Positions 1 through 4,392 of a DNA stretch of 5,099 nt are shown here, piece after piece. The translations under genes were made by a program, and so were the position numbers. This DNA is from a bacterium (GTDB lineage: Bacteria; UBA10199; 2-02-FULL-44-16; JAAZCA01). Location of the stretch: positions 1 through 5,099 of the forward strand of contig JBAZOP010000145.1 in the NCBI GenBank assembly GCA_041648665.1, in the 5' to 3' direction. Within the stretch, counting starts at the first letter, position 1. Each line of letters begins with the position of its first letter. The notes under the pieces are model-generated. The model was given only the letters and a program-made list of their open reading frames with translations, made no database searches and was not told the DNA's origin.

Positions 1-116
1 CCGATGGACGCGCCGTCGCCGATGGACGCGCCGTAGCCGATGGACGCGCCGTCGCCGATGGACGCGCCGTAGCCGATGGACGCGCCGTCGCCGATGGACG
101 CGCGGGCGCCGATGGA
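1..116. repeat. 18-bp tandem repeat with 36-bp higher-order period
   Basis: Six complete copies of an 18-bp unit (ccgatggacgcgccgtcg or ...gtag) run head to tail from base 1, followed by a partial seventh. Copies alternate regularly between tcg and tag at the end (tcg, tag, tcg, tag, tcg, then a diverged gcg), giving a 36-bp super-period. The unit is a multiple of three and lies in frame in the minus-strand gene, encoding one six-residue beta-helix step, with the variable base switching Asp to Tyr. The array continues past the left edge, so total copy number is unknown. Confidence 0.95.
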
Positions 117-203
117 AACCCCATGCTCCTTCAACACCCCGACATCGTCCGTGTTGTGATGATGCCATCCCTGCGTGTTATCCCATAGGTAGATGATGCT
201 CAT
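1..203 (-). CDS. Hexapeptide-repeat (left-handed beta-helix-like) protein, C-terminus off the window
   Basis: I do not recognise a specific function. Only the first 67 codons lie in the window. About 30 N-terminal residues (starting MSIIYLWDNTQGWHHH) are followed by back-to-back six-residue units of the type A-S-I-G-D-G / A-S-I-G-Y-G. An aliphatic residue followed by Gly every sixth position is the hallmark of left-handed parallel beta-helix (hexapeptide transferase-like) folds. Such folds occur in acyltransferases and also in phage-associated structural or receptor-interacting proteins; no catalytic histidine context is visible here. The ATG lies in an ATGA overlap with the stop of the upstream 188-aa gene, so translation is probably coupled. 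The repeat codons are almost identical in DNA, which points to recent unit duplication. Confidence 0.8.
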   Translation of the reverse strand, partial: MSIIYLWDNTQGWHHHNTDDVGVLKEHGVSIGARASIGDGASIGYGASIGDGASIGYGASIGDGASI

Positions 204-766
204 GCCGTACCTCCGCGGACCGGGATGCGCTCCTCGAGCTTCCGGTCGACCTTCTCGTCGTGCCTGCGGTCCGCGAGGTAACCGTGGCGGCCGTCGTCCT
301 CCGCTTCCGCCTTCAGCATGTCCTCGTGCTTCCTGATCGCGTGGCGGATTGCGTCGATGAGGGATTCATCGAGGACCCCGAGCAGATCGGTCTCGTACCC
401 GCTCAGGTCGACATAGGGCCTCTCCGTGATGATCCGCAGGATCTGGAGCTCGCGCGGGGCCACGCGATAGTCCACGAGCAGCGCCGGGCCCGAGGGGCGC
501 CCGTTCTCGTAGTCCTGGAACCGGTAGCGCAGCGCGTGGTGCCGCGGTTCGGGCGGCTCGGGAAGTACCTCGATGCTGTAGAAGTCGGCCGACAACACGG
601 CCGTAAGGCGCTCCGCGCGGTGCAGCTCGCTCTCGTTGCCGAGACCGTTCGCGTATGCCGAGCGAAGGGTGACGAGCAGATCGTCGATGGTCTTGCGCAT
701 CCGCTCGTAGATGACCGGCGGCATCGCCAACTTGATGGCCGCCTCGTTTTCTTGGATAGTACTCAT
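200..766 (-). CDS. Hypothetical protein, 188 aa
   Basis: I do not recognise this family. The protein is soluble, with no signal peptide or membrane span. The N-terminal ~55 residues look helical (around ERMRKTIDDLLVTLRSAYANG). A middle segment (~60-125) has proline-rich and probable strand stretches (VLPEPPEPRHHALRYRFQD). The C-terminal third is strongly charged, rich in Asp/Glu/Arg/Lys and His (about 140-183). Start choice is firm: AAGGAGG lies five bases before the ATG. The stop overlaps the ATG of the downstream hexapeptide-repeat gene by an ATGA junction, so the two may be made together, perhaps in one structure, but that is only inferred from position. A 12-nt GC hairpin sits directly upstream of its ribosome site. 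Confidence 0.8.
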   Translation of the reverse strand: MSTIQENEAAIKLAMPPVIYERMRKTIDDLLVTLRSAYANGLGNESELHRAERLTAVLSADFYSIEVLPEPPEPRHHALRYRFQDYENGRPSGPALLVDYRVAPRELQILRIITERPYVDLSGYETDLLGVLDESLIDAIRHAIRKHEDMLKAEAEDDGRHGYLADRRHDEKVDRKLEERIPVRGGTA

Positions 767-779
767 GCGGTCCTCCTTC

Positions 780-795
780 CCCCCCGCGAGGGGGG
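780..795 (-). promoter_or_regulatory. C6/G6 hairpin abutting the ribosome binding site of the 188-aa gene
   Basis: Six C, a four-base loop and six G form a perfect stem (minus strand CCCCCC-TCGC-GGGGGG). On the minus-strand transcript the stem ends one base before the AAGGAGG (778-772) that serves the gene starting at 766. The stem lacks a following U-run, so a Rho-independent terminator is unlikely. Control of ribosome access, or a transcript-processing barrier, is an inference from its position. Confidence 0.5.
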
Positions 796-809
796 CTCGA
801 AAGGCAGTC

Positions 810-840
810 GGCCGGGTGTGGTTGGCGCCAAGTCCCGGCC
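810..840. repeat. Nested inverted repeat
   Basis: Outer arms ggccggg (810-816) and cccggcc (834-840) are perfect 7-bp complements. Inside the loop is a perfect 10-bp palindrome, ttggcgccaa (822-831). It could be a protein-binding dyad or an RNA stem-loop between gene blocks. In GC-rich DNA short dyads arise by chance, but the nesting is unusual. Confidence 0.5.
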
Positions 841-885
841 GCTGCCGAGGACCGCAGCGCTCGTCAGCGACGGGCGCCGCGGCCC

Positions 886-1053
886 CTACATCCCCAGCCG
901 TGGCGGTGTGCGATCCGCCTCATGCCTCCTTTCGTGGTTCCTCCGCGCCCTGTCTTTCAGCGCGCCGATGAACACCGCCCCGACCAGCGACAGGACTACA
1001 TATCCCGCCACCACGCAGGCCAGGCCGCCTCCCAGTGCCTTCAGAACGTTCAC
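886..1053 (-). CDS. Small single-span membrane protein, 55 aa
   Basis: A GTG start gives VNVLKALGGGLACVVAGYVV followed by more hydrophobic residues, so about residues 5-32 form one transmembrane helix. The tail is basic (KDRARRNHERRHEADR), which predicts a cytoplasmic C-terminus. The start is chosen because GGAGG lies six bases upstream and the GTGA junction overlaps the stop of the previous gene. A second GTG one codon earlier would leave only three bases. The same frame is open upstream across the 132-aa gene, but that part reads as out-of-phase shadow. Length and single hydrophobic helix resemble small phage membrane proteins such as holins or inner-membrane spanins, but I cannot assign either. 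Confidence 0.6.
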   Translation of the reverse strand: MNVLKALGGGLACVVAGYVVLSLVGAVFIGALKDRARRNHERRHEADRTPPRLGM

Positions 1054-1448
1054 CACTTGCCTCCGGCCTCTAGGCGCAGGTAGATGAGGTCGTATGCCGA
1101 ATCCCAACGTGGGGTGAGCTGCCCGTCGCGCCACATGACCAGATAGGGGGTGACGGGGTGCGCGCAGGTGTGTCGCCACCCGAGGCGCGCGGGGCCGAAC
1201 TCGAGGCCGATGTCCGTGGTCGAGACGAGCTGGGTCGGCCAGAAGTTCAGCTGCCCCGCGATCTGCCACACCGGCACCTGCATCGAGCCGCCGGCGAACA
1301 GCGGACCCCAGGACGCCTCCGCGCCGATCTCCACGAGGTAGCTGCCGCCCACGTCGGCGTATGCCGGCGGGTCGTAGACCGCGAGGCCGCCCCGGGGCAG
1401 CAAGCCCAGCAGAAGCCAGCCCGAGAGGGCGAGAGCACCGATGTTCAT
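1050..1448 (-). CDS. Exported, beta-rich protein of unknown function, 132 aa
   Basis: Residues 1-23 look like a signal peptide (MNIGALALSGWLLLGLLP, then GGLA), so the mature protein is probably exported. The rest alternates hydrophobic, aromatic and Gly residues in short strand-like stretches (GGSYLVEIGAEASWG, LFAGGSMQVPVWQ, DIGLEFGPARLGWRHTC, DLIYLRLEAG). That pattern suggests a small beta-barrel or beta-sandwich, perhaps at the outer membrane or in the virion. Two Cys would need checking: C115 is absent and only the Cys in RHTCAHP is evident, so no disulfide is predicted. GGAGGTGA lies just before the ATG, which is also an ATGA overlap with the zinc-ribbon gene. I do not know its role; codon third-position bias supports it over the alternative frame across the same bases. 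Confidence 0.75.
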   Translation of the reverse strand: MNIGALALSGWLLLGLLPRGGLAVYDPPAYADVGGSYLVEIGAEASWGPLFAGGSMQVPVWQIAGQLNFWPTQLVSTTDIGLEFGPARLGWRHTCAHPVTPYLVMWRDGQLTPRWDSAYDLIYLRLEAGGKW

Positions 1449-1615
1449 GCCTCACCTCCAAGGTTGAGCCGAGCCGCGCGAGGGTCCCCCGCGGACACCC
1501 CGGGGAAGAACCGCTCGCGACAGTCCTCGCAGATGCCGTCGCTCACCGCGCCCACGGGAGCGACCCCGTCCTCGGCAGTCGTTTCCTTCCCGCACCACGC
1601 GCAGCGGTGGATCAC
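1445..1615 (-). CDS. Small zinc-ribbon protein, 56 aa, GTG start
   Basis: The 56-residue product carries C5-x2-C8 (HRCAWCGKE) and C29-x2-C32 (SDGICEDCRERFF). This is a complete four-cysteine zinc ribbon with 20 residues between the pairs. The second knuckle resembles the S-x-G-I-C-x-x-C turn seen in many short bacterial zinc-ribbon proteins. Start evidence: GGAGGTG five bases before a GTG that overlaps the nuclease-like gene's TGA as GTGA. Its own stop overlaps the next ATG as ATGA. It therefore fills exactly what would otherwise be a 163-base gap. Role unknown; a nucleic-acid or protein-binding accessory is a guess. Confidence 0.8.
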   Translation of the reverse strand: MIHRCAWCGKETTAEDGVAPVGAVSDGICEDCRERFFPGVSAGDPRAARLNLGGEA

Positions 1616-2151
1616 GCGGCACCTCCCAGTTGATAGCGATTGCGCATCAGGTCTTCGTCGCGATAGAGCGTTTCACATATCCCGGTCAGGTCTCCCCACG
1701 GTATCTTCGCGAACACCGTCAGCCCGTACCCGCGCGGCGAGTGGAGGAGACGAATGCCCTGCGCCTTGGCGATGGCGAGCTCGACGTATCTCGCCTTCAA
1801 CTCGTCCCAGATGACTTTGTAGACAACAGCGGGCCGAGGCGAGGAATCGATGTAGTAACCGCAGATCAGGTAGTCGCAACGTTCGAGGTCGTAGAACCAG
1901 CCCATGTTTTTCGTGGGCACATCTTGGATAAGCTCAACCAGGCACCCATCCCACAAGGTGGAGTAGGCTTTCTCATCAACACAGTATGTCGCCTCGGGGA
2001 GTACGAGCCGCTTGTCCCCGTCCGTTCTTTGCGAATCGCGATCGGCGATCTTCTCTATCCTGGCCCTCGGCCATCGCGAGGGATAGATGTACTCGTCGGC
2101 GAACTCTGAAAACCTGTCAGCCAGAGCCCACTCGCGCTCGTTCCTGCTCAT
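1612..2151 (-). CDS. PD-(D/E)XK nuclease-fold-like protein, 179 aa
   Basis: Visible motif: acidic D44/D46 in QRTDGDKRL, then D59-E60-K61 in TYCVDEKA on a likely central strand. This matches the D-x(n)-(D/E)xK pattern of PD-(D/E)XK nucleases. After it, E73 (LVELIQD) and the G-W-F-Y-D...CDYLICGYY stretch (84-100) resemble the later strands of small phage and plasmid proteins with this fold. The C-terminal part (~105-179) is helical and contains no further motif that I recognise. It starts in the ATGA overlap with the methyltransferase stop, preceded by GGGGGA, so it is probably co-translated. It could cut DNA that the partner enzyme leaves unmodified, process recombination ends, or be an inactive relative. 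Fold assignment is from motif reading only. Confidence 0.65.
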   Translation of the reverse strand: MSRNEREWALADRFSEFADEYIYPSRWPRARIEKIADRDSQRTDGDKRLVLPEATYCVDEKAYSTLWDGCLVELIQDVPTKNMGWFYDLERCDYLICGYYIDSSPRPAVVYKVIWDELKARYVELAIAKAQGIRLLHSPRGYGLTVFAKIPWGDLTGICETLYRDEDLMRNRYQLGGAA

Positions 2152-3152
2152 GACTCGTTCCCCCAGGCATCCCAGTGGGCAGGAAGACTTCCTCGCGCGA
2201 ACAGCTCGATGCGTCGGCCGTTCGGGTACATGCGGTCGATCAGCTCGCGGAAATATGGGGGTTTTACGGAGTGGTCCGTGCGCTCAATGCTTACAACGCT
2301 GTCATGGAGCTGCTTATTGTCCGGCAAGCACGAGCCGCGGGTACATATGAGCAGGAACTCGTGCCGAACGCTGTTGTAGTACCCGACGTTGTGCTTGATT
2401 TTGTCCCACACGAAAAGCGACTTGTAGGCAAAACCCCACGCACGTATCAGGTCCAGAGCGAACGGAAGGCGCGGCGAGGTCGCCCAACAGAACAGCACCG
2501 CATCATCATCGGCGATGCTTTCCACCTCGAGGGCCAGCAGCTCCTCGTCCGCCATGACGGGATAGTGGTTTTGTAGTGTGGTGTCTTGCTCTTCGGTGCT
2601 GTGCTGAGCGTTGCCATACTGCCATGGCGGGTCAGCATAGAGGACGCGGAATTTGTGATCTGGCAGGTCGGGCGTTTCTGATGGTTCGGTGAACCTGTCG
2701 ATCTCTCGGGCGATCCGCATCGCGCCGGCGGTCGTAACCTCGTCAGCAACCGACAGGAACTCCTCGAACTTCTCATCGGGTATGCTTGCGATCTTCTGGC
2801 ACCTGGCTGCGACGCGCTTGTCGATCCCCTGCTCGGAGTATGACGCGGTCGCATCCTCGGACCGCGTCGTGCCGCGAGCGGTACCTGGCTGGCGTGCGCC
2901 GGTAGCTTTCTCACTTTTCCGAAGCAACTCGCCGGCCCGGCGCTCGGCGCGCAGCTTCAGCTCTGCCGCTTGCCGCTGCGCCTCGTCGCTGGCACCCGCC
3001 ACCTTCATCGCGTAGCGATATGCCTCGGCGGCCTCGGCGATCTTTATCGCCTCGAAGGCGCTCTTCGCCTCGGTGAGCATCCGGGTTCCTTCCGATACCC
3101 GGATCAGGGCGTCGACTTCCCTTCCCACGGCGGCTTTCCTACTCGCCGCCAT
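2148..3152 (-). CDS. MT-A70 family DNA adenine N6-methyltransferase with N-terminal helical domain
   Basis: Transfers a methyl group from S-adenosylmethionine to adenine N6, most likely in DNA for a phage enzyme of this type. The catalytic D-P-P-W is at 174-177 (YADPPWQYG). It is followed by other family landmarks: NHYPVM (195-200), LFCWATSP (220-227), FVWDK (247-251), GYYNSVRHEFLLICTRG (257-273), HSVKPPYFRELIDRMYP (294-310) and RIELFAR (314-320). Residues ~25-150 form a separate charged helical region (AAELKLRAERRAGELLRKSE, then IDKRVAARCQKIASIPDEKFEEFL). It resembles a small phage domain that often stands alone or precedes DNA-modifying enzymes. The start overlaps the AbrB-like gene by 14 bases and its ribosome site (GGAG) is distant, so coupling is likely. 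The domain is complete and all key residues are present, so activity is expected. Typical roles are protection from host restriction or epigenetic control. Confidence 0.92.
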   Translation of the reverse strand: MAASRKAAVGREVDALIRVSEGTRMLTEAKSAFEAIKIAEAAEAYRYAMKVAGASDEAQRQAAELKLRAERRAGELLRKSEKATGARQPGTARGTTRSEDATASYSEQGIDKRVAARCQKIASIPDEKFEEFLSVADEVTTAGAMRIAREIDRFTEPSETPDLPDHKFRVLYADPPWQYGNAQHSTEEQDTTLQNHYPVMADEELLALEVESIADDDAVLFCWATSPRLPFALDLIRAWGFAYKSLFVWDKIKHNVGYYNSVRHEFLLICTRGSCLPDNKQLHDSVVSIERTDHSVKPPYFRELIDRMYPNGRRIELFARGSLPAHWDAWGNES

Positions 3153-3369
3153 AGCCGGTCCGCTCCATCGCGCGGCGCAAATGGCCAGCCGATCGAGTTT
3201 CGGTCGACTTCCCCGGGGCGACTATAATGAGCCTGTCTAGCTCATCTCGATAGACATCAAGCTGATCGCCTGGTTGGATACCGAGGTCGTGAACCCACAC
3301 GGCGGGCAGGGAGAGAACTGACCCACGATCCCCCCGACGAGACATCTTGTACGTTCTGATTTTGATCAT
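3139..3369 (-). CDS. AbrB/SpoVT-like swapped-hairpin DNA-binding protein, 76 aa
   Basis: Residues ~9-52 match the AbrB/MazE/SpoVT beta-hairpin fold: G-S-V-L-S-L-P-A-V-W-V-H-D-L-G-I-Q-P-G-D-Q-L-D-V, then a turn and L-I-I-V-A-P. The L-P...D-L-G-I-x-P-G-D core is the diagnostic part. Such proteins dimerise and bind DNA, as transition-state regulators or as antitoxins. No toxin gene is recognised next to it. A basic helical tail (residues ~55-76, RSAGHLRRAMERTGYGG) may add DNA or partner binding. GGAG eight bases before the ATG supports the start. It lies second in the leftward set, directly ahead of the methyltransferase, and could act on the dyads at 3596-3677; that link is inferred from proximity only. 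Confidence 0.85.
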   Translation of the reverse strand: MIKIRTYKMSRRGDRGSVLSLPAVWVHDLGIQPGDQLDVYRDELDRLIIVAPGKSTETRSAGHLRRAMERTGYGGE

Positions 3370-3565
3370 GCGGGATCTCCAAGGCTGAGACCCTGTTCAT
3401 GATCTGCCAAATATACTTTGTGAGGATTCTCATCTCTTTCGTGATGCGGTTCTGCAACCCGATCGACAAATCGTAAAACACGATTGCCGATCTGCTCTCG
3501 AACTCCGACAGGAGCTTCTCCGTGTAGGTTCTTAGAAGCTCCTCGGATGTGGGAGAGATTGCCAC
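3257..3565 (-). CDS. Small helical protein of unknown function, first gene of the leftward set
   Basis: I do not recognise it. The first ~65 of 102 residues are convincingly protein-like and helical (SEELLRTYTEKLLSEFESRS, then YDLSIGLQNRITKEMRILTK and IWQIMNRVSALEI), with mostly G or C in third codon positions. The last ~38 residues overlap the AbrB-like gene out of phase for 113 bases and look like shadow (SSLPARRVGSRPRYPTRRSA). The true C-terminus may therefore be shorter through a frameshift or lost stop, or the tail may be real and unstructured. The start is a GTG preceded by AGAAGGGGG seven bases upstream. It is the first gene after the strong promoter at 3679-3707, as expected for an early regulator or anti-host protein, but no motif shows this. 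Confidence 0.6.
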   Translation of the reverse strand: MAISPTSEELLRTYTEKLLSEFESRSAIVFYDLSIGLQNRITKEMRILTKYIWQIMNRVSALEIPHDQNQNVQDVSSGGSWVSSLPARRVGSRPRYPTRRSA

Positions 3566-3598
3566 GGTGCGGCCCCCTTCTCCCCTCCCATTGACTGA

Positions 3599-3618
3599 TC
3601 ACAGGTTACCCCCTGTGA
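3599..3618. promoter_or_regulatory. Perfect 7-bp inverted repeat in leader (operator or RNA hairpin)
   Basis: TCACAGG-N6-CCTGTGA is a perfect dyad about 35-55 bases upstream of the GTG of the leftward first gene and inside its transcribed leader. With one mismatch it extends to TGATCACA-N10-TGTGACCA (3596-3621). A DNA operator for a dimeric regulator and an RNA hairpin are both compatible. Confidence 0.6.
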
Positions 3619-3673
3619 CCACTTCCGGCAGGTTTGAATTGGACTCAAGTATGTATTATCGGAAGTGATCACA
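3614..3673 (-). promoter_or_regulatory. Long leader inverted repeat with 14-bp arms
   Basis: CGGAAGTGATCACA (3660-3673) and its near-complement TGTGACCACTTCCG (3614-3627) form arms of 14 bases with one mismatch. In the leftward transcript that mismatch becomes a G-U pair, so a continuous 14-bp stem with a 32-base loop can form starting near the 5' end. It competes with two smaller dyads, GAAGTG-N4-CACTTC (3662-3677) and the 3599-3618 dyad, so alternative folds exclude one another. Confidence 0.6.
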
Positions 3674-3677
3674 CTTC
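3662..3677. promoter_or_regulatory. Dyad GAAGTG-N4-CACTTC over the leftward start point
   Basis: A perfect 6-bp inverted repeat with a four-base spacer begins two bases downstream of the leftward -10 box and covers the expected transcription start (~3672). This is a classic place for a repressor operator. Half of it is repeated in inverse orientation at 3614-3627. Confidence 0.6.
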
Positions 3678-3678
3678 T

Positions 3679-3707
3679 TTTATACACCCTTCCGGGCCAG
3701 TTGTCAA
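3679..3707 (-). promoter_or_regulatory. Strong sigma70-type leftward promoter
   Basis: On the minus strand, TTGACA (3707-3702) and TATAAA (3684-3679) are separated by exactly 17 bases. The -35 is perfect and the -10 matches five of six. AT-rich tracts (AAATAAATA and AAAAATATT on the minus strand, ~3708-3738) lie upstream and could act as an UP element. The predicted start near 3672 leaves a leader of roughly 105 bases before the GTG at 3565. It would drive the small helical protein, AbrB-like, methyltransferase and following genes. Confidence 0.85.
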
Positions 3708-3822
3708 TATTTATTTGCCTGCGAGACGAATATTTTTCTGTGGTCGGCCCTGTAGAGATATTGGACATATAAAGTAGGCCAAGAAAGGTCGCCGGTTTCC
3801 CCGTGCGCTCGGCCTCCCGACG

Positions 3823-3831
3823 TGCTATACT
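3823..3831 (+). promoter_or_regulatory. Rightward extended -10 promoter
   Basis: TGCTATACT gives an extended -10 (TGn) plus TATACT, five of six matches to consensus. No good -35 is seen 16-18 bases upstream, which extended -10 promoters tolerate. The predicted start near 3838 leaves a ~35-base leader before the ATG at 3873. Confidence 0.5.
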
Positions 3832-3872
3832 TTCCCTGGAGGGTCAGCCATCAGAGACACAGGGGGTTCGGC

Positions 3873-4061
3873 ATGTACCTGCTCCCGCTTCTTCTCTGGA
3901 TCGCGCTTTCGTTCGTCGTAGCGTCCGTCGCGCGCCGCCGTGGCTTCTCCTGGGGAGCCTACTTCGCCCTCTGCCTGCTTGCAAGCCCCTGGCTCGCCAT
4001 GGTAACCTTGCACCTCGCGACGCATGCAGAAAGAAACGCACCCGTTCATCCGCCGGCTTGA
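3873..4061 (+). CDS. Small two-span membrane protein, 62 aa
   Basis: Two hydrophobic helices (about residues 2-20 and 25-48) flank a basic turn R21-R22-R23, predicting a hairpin with the turn in the cytoplasm and both ends outside. The pattern W-I-x-x-S-F-V-V-A-S-V-A followed by a basic turn and a second helix with L-A-S-P-W-L is like a widespread class of tiny bacterial and phage membrane proteins of unknown role. The internal ATG at 3873 is chosen over an upstream one at 3822 because AGGGGG lies about six bases before it and the upstream ATG would precede the predicted start of transcription. Holin-like function is possible from size and topology but unproven. It overlaps the next gene by 38 bases. 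Confidence 0.65.
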   Translation: MYLLPLLLWIALSFVVASVARRRGFSWGAYFALCLLASPWLAMVTLHLATHAERNAPVHPPA

Positions 4062-4392
4062 CATCCTGTTCTGGGGTTCCGAGAAGCCTTCCCGCCGGGT
4101 CCGCCGGCGCGACTGGGCCCGCATCCTTGAGCTGATCCTCTCGCCCTTCGGCCTGTACTATGGTGCGCGGAACGCGCTCGACGAGTTAGTGACGATCTGG
4201 GACACGGTGGCCGCCCGGGGCGACTGGTTCGAGGTCCTGCAGCACGCGGCGGTCCTGACGTTCTTCCTGGCGATCATCCGATCGAGCGTCGACTGGTTCA
4301 TCCGCGGGTGCAAGACCATCCAGCGGATCCCGGCGAGCGACAAGCCTACTTCATCGCCGCCCAGATCCCGGCGCCCACGGCCGCAGCGATAG
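4024..4392 (+). CDS. Hypothetical protein with a probable membrane helix, 122 aa
   Basis: I do not recognise this family. It has a basic N-terminal third (SEKPSRRVRRRDWARILELI), a Trp/aromatic-rich middle, one probable membrane helix at ~70-87 (EVLQHAAVLTFFLAIIRSS), and a Pro/Arg/Ser-rich tail. Almost every third codon position is G or C, which strongly supports this frame up to about residue 108. The last 14 residues overlap the end of the opposite-strand gene at 4346. No ribosome site is visible at the ATG, and a stop lies in frame at 4003-4005 with no other start between. Translation is therefore probably coupled to the preceding membrane-protein gene, whose end it overlaps. Confidence 0.65.
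   Translation: MQKETHPFIRRLDILFWGSEKPSRRVRRRDWARILELILSPFGLYYGARNALDELVTIWDTVAARGDWFEVLQHAAVLTFFLAIIRSSVDWFIRGCKTIQRIPASDKPTSSPPRSRRPRPQR

Larger units (their letters stand above)
767..885 (-). other. Gap with two GC-rich dyads, no gene
   Basis: This is the only clear break in the leftward gene set. I see no convincing gene or sigma70 promoter in it. It contains a short perfect hairpin next to the downstream ribosome site and a nested dyad at 810-840. A 19-codon minus-strand frame at 923-864 reaches into it but is not supported as a gene. The gap could hold a transcript processing, attenuation or weak termination signal; neither hairpin is followed by a U-run on the minus strand. Confidence 0.6.
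3566..3872. other. Divergent control region, no supported gene
   Basis: This ~300-base stretch separates leftward and rightward gene sets and is clearly more AT-rich than its flanks. It holds a leftward sigma70 promoter, a rightward extended -10, AT tracts upstream of the leftward -35, and a cluster of inverted repeats. Minus-strand open frames across it (for example 3768-3532) have no coding character, ribosome site or recognisable domain. Confidence 0.8.

Noticed and set aside
1..116. CRISPR array
   Set aside because: The units are contiguous 18-bp in-frame coding repeats with no spacers.
780..795. Rho-independent terminator
   Set aside because: The stem is only six pairs and is followed by a purine-rich ribosome site, not a U-run.
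864..923. 19-codon minus-strand frame with AAAGGAGG just before its ATG
   Set aside because: The ribosome site is only one base from the ATG, it overlaps the 55-aa gene, and the product is an Arg/Gly-rich string with no protein-like pattern.
260..1087. Long plus-strand open frame of 275 codons
   Set aside because: It is the antisense of genes with clear ribosome sites and stop/start overlaps; open antisense frames are expected in GC-rich DNA.
1054..1461. Upstream extension of the 55-aa gene to a 191-codon frame
   Set aside because: It runs out of phase over the signal-peptide protein, is Arg/Pro-rich, and lacks the codon bias of that gene.
3366..3602. 78-codon minus-strand frame ending in an ATGA junction with the AbrB-like gene
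   Set aside because: The 102-aa frame over the same bases has better codon bias and a more protein-like helical sequence; kept only as a possible frameshift outcome.
3599..3618. Possible CRP-type site from the TCACA and TGTGA elements
   Set aside because: The half-sites are in the outward order TCACA-N10-TGTGA, whereas CRP sites are TGTGA-N6-TCACA.
3532..3768. 78-codon minus-strand frame across the control region
   Set aside because: It would include the promoter and operators, lacks a ribosome site, and has no coding character.
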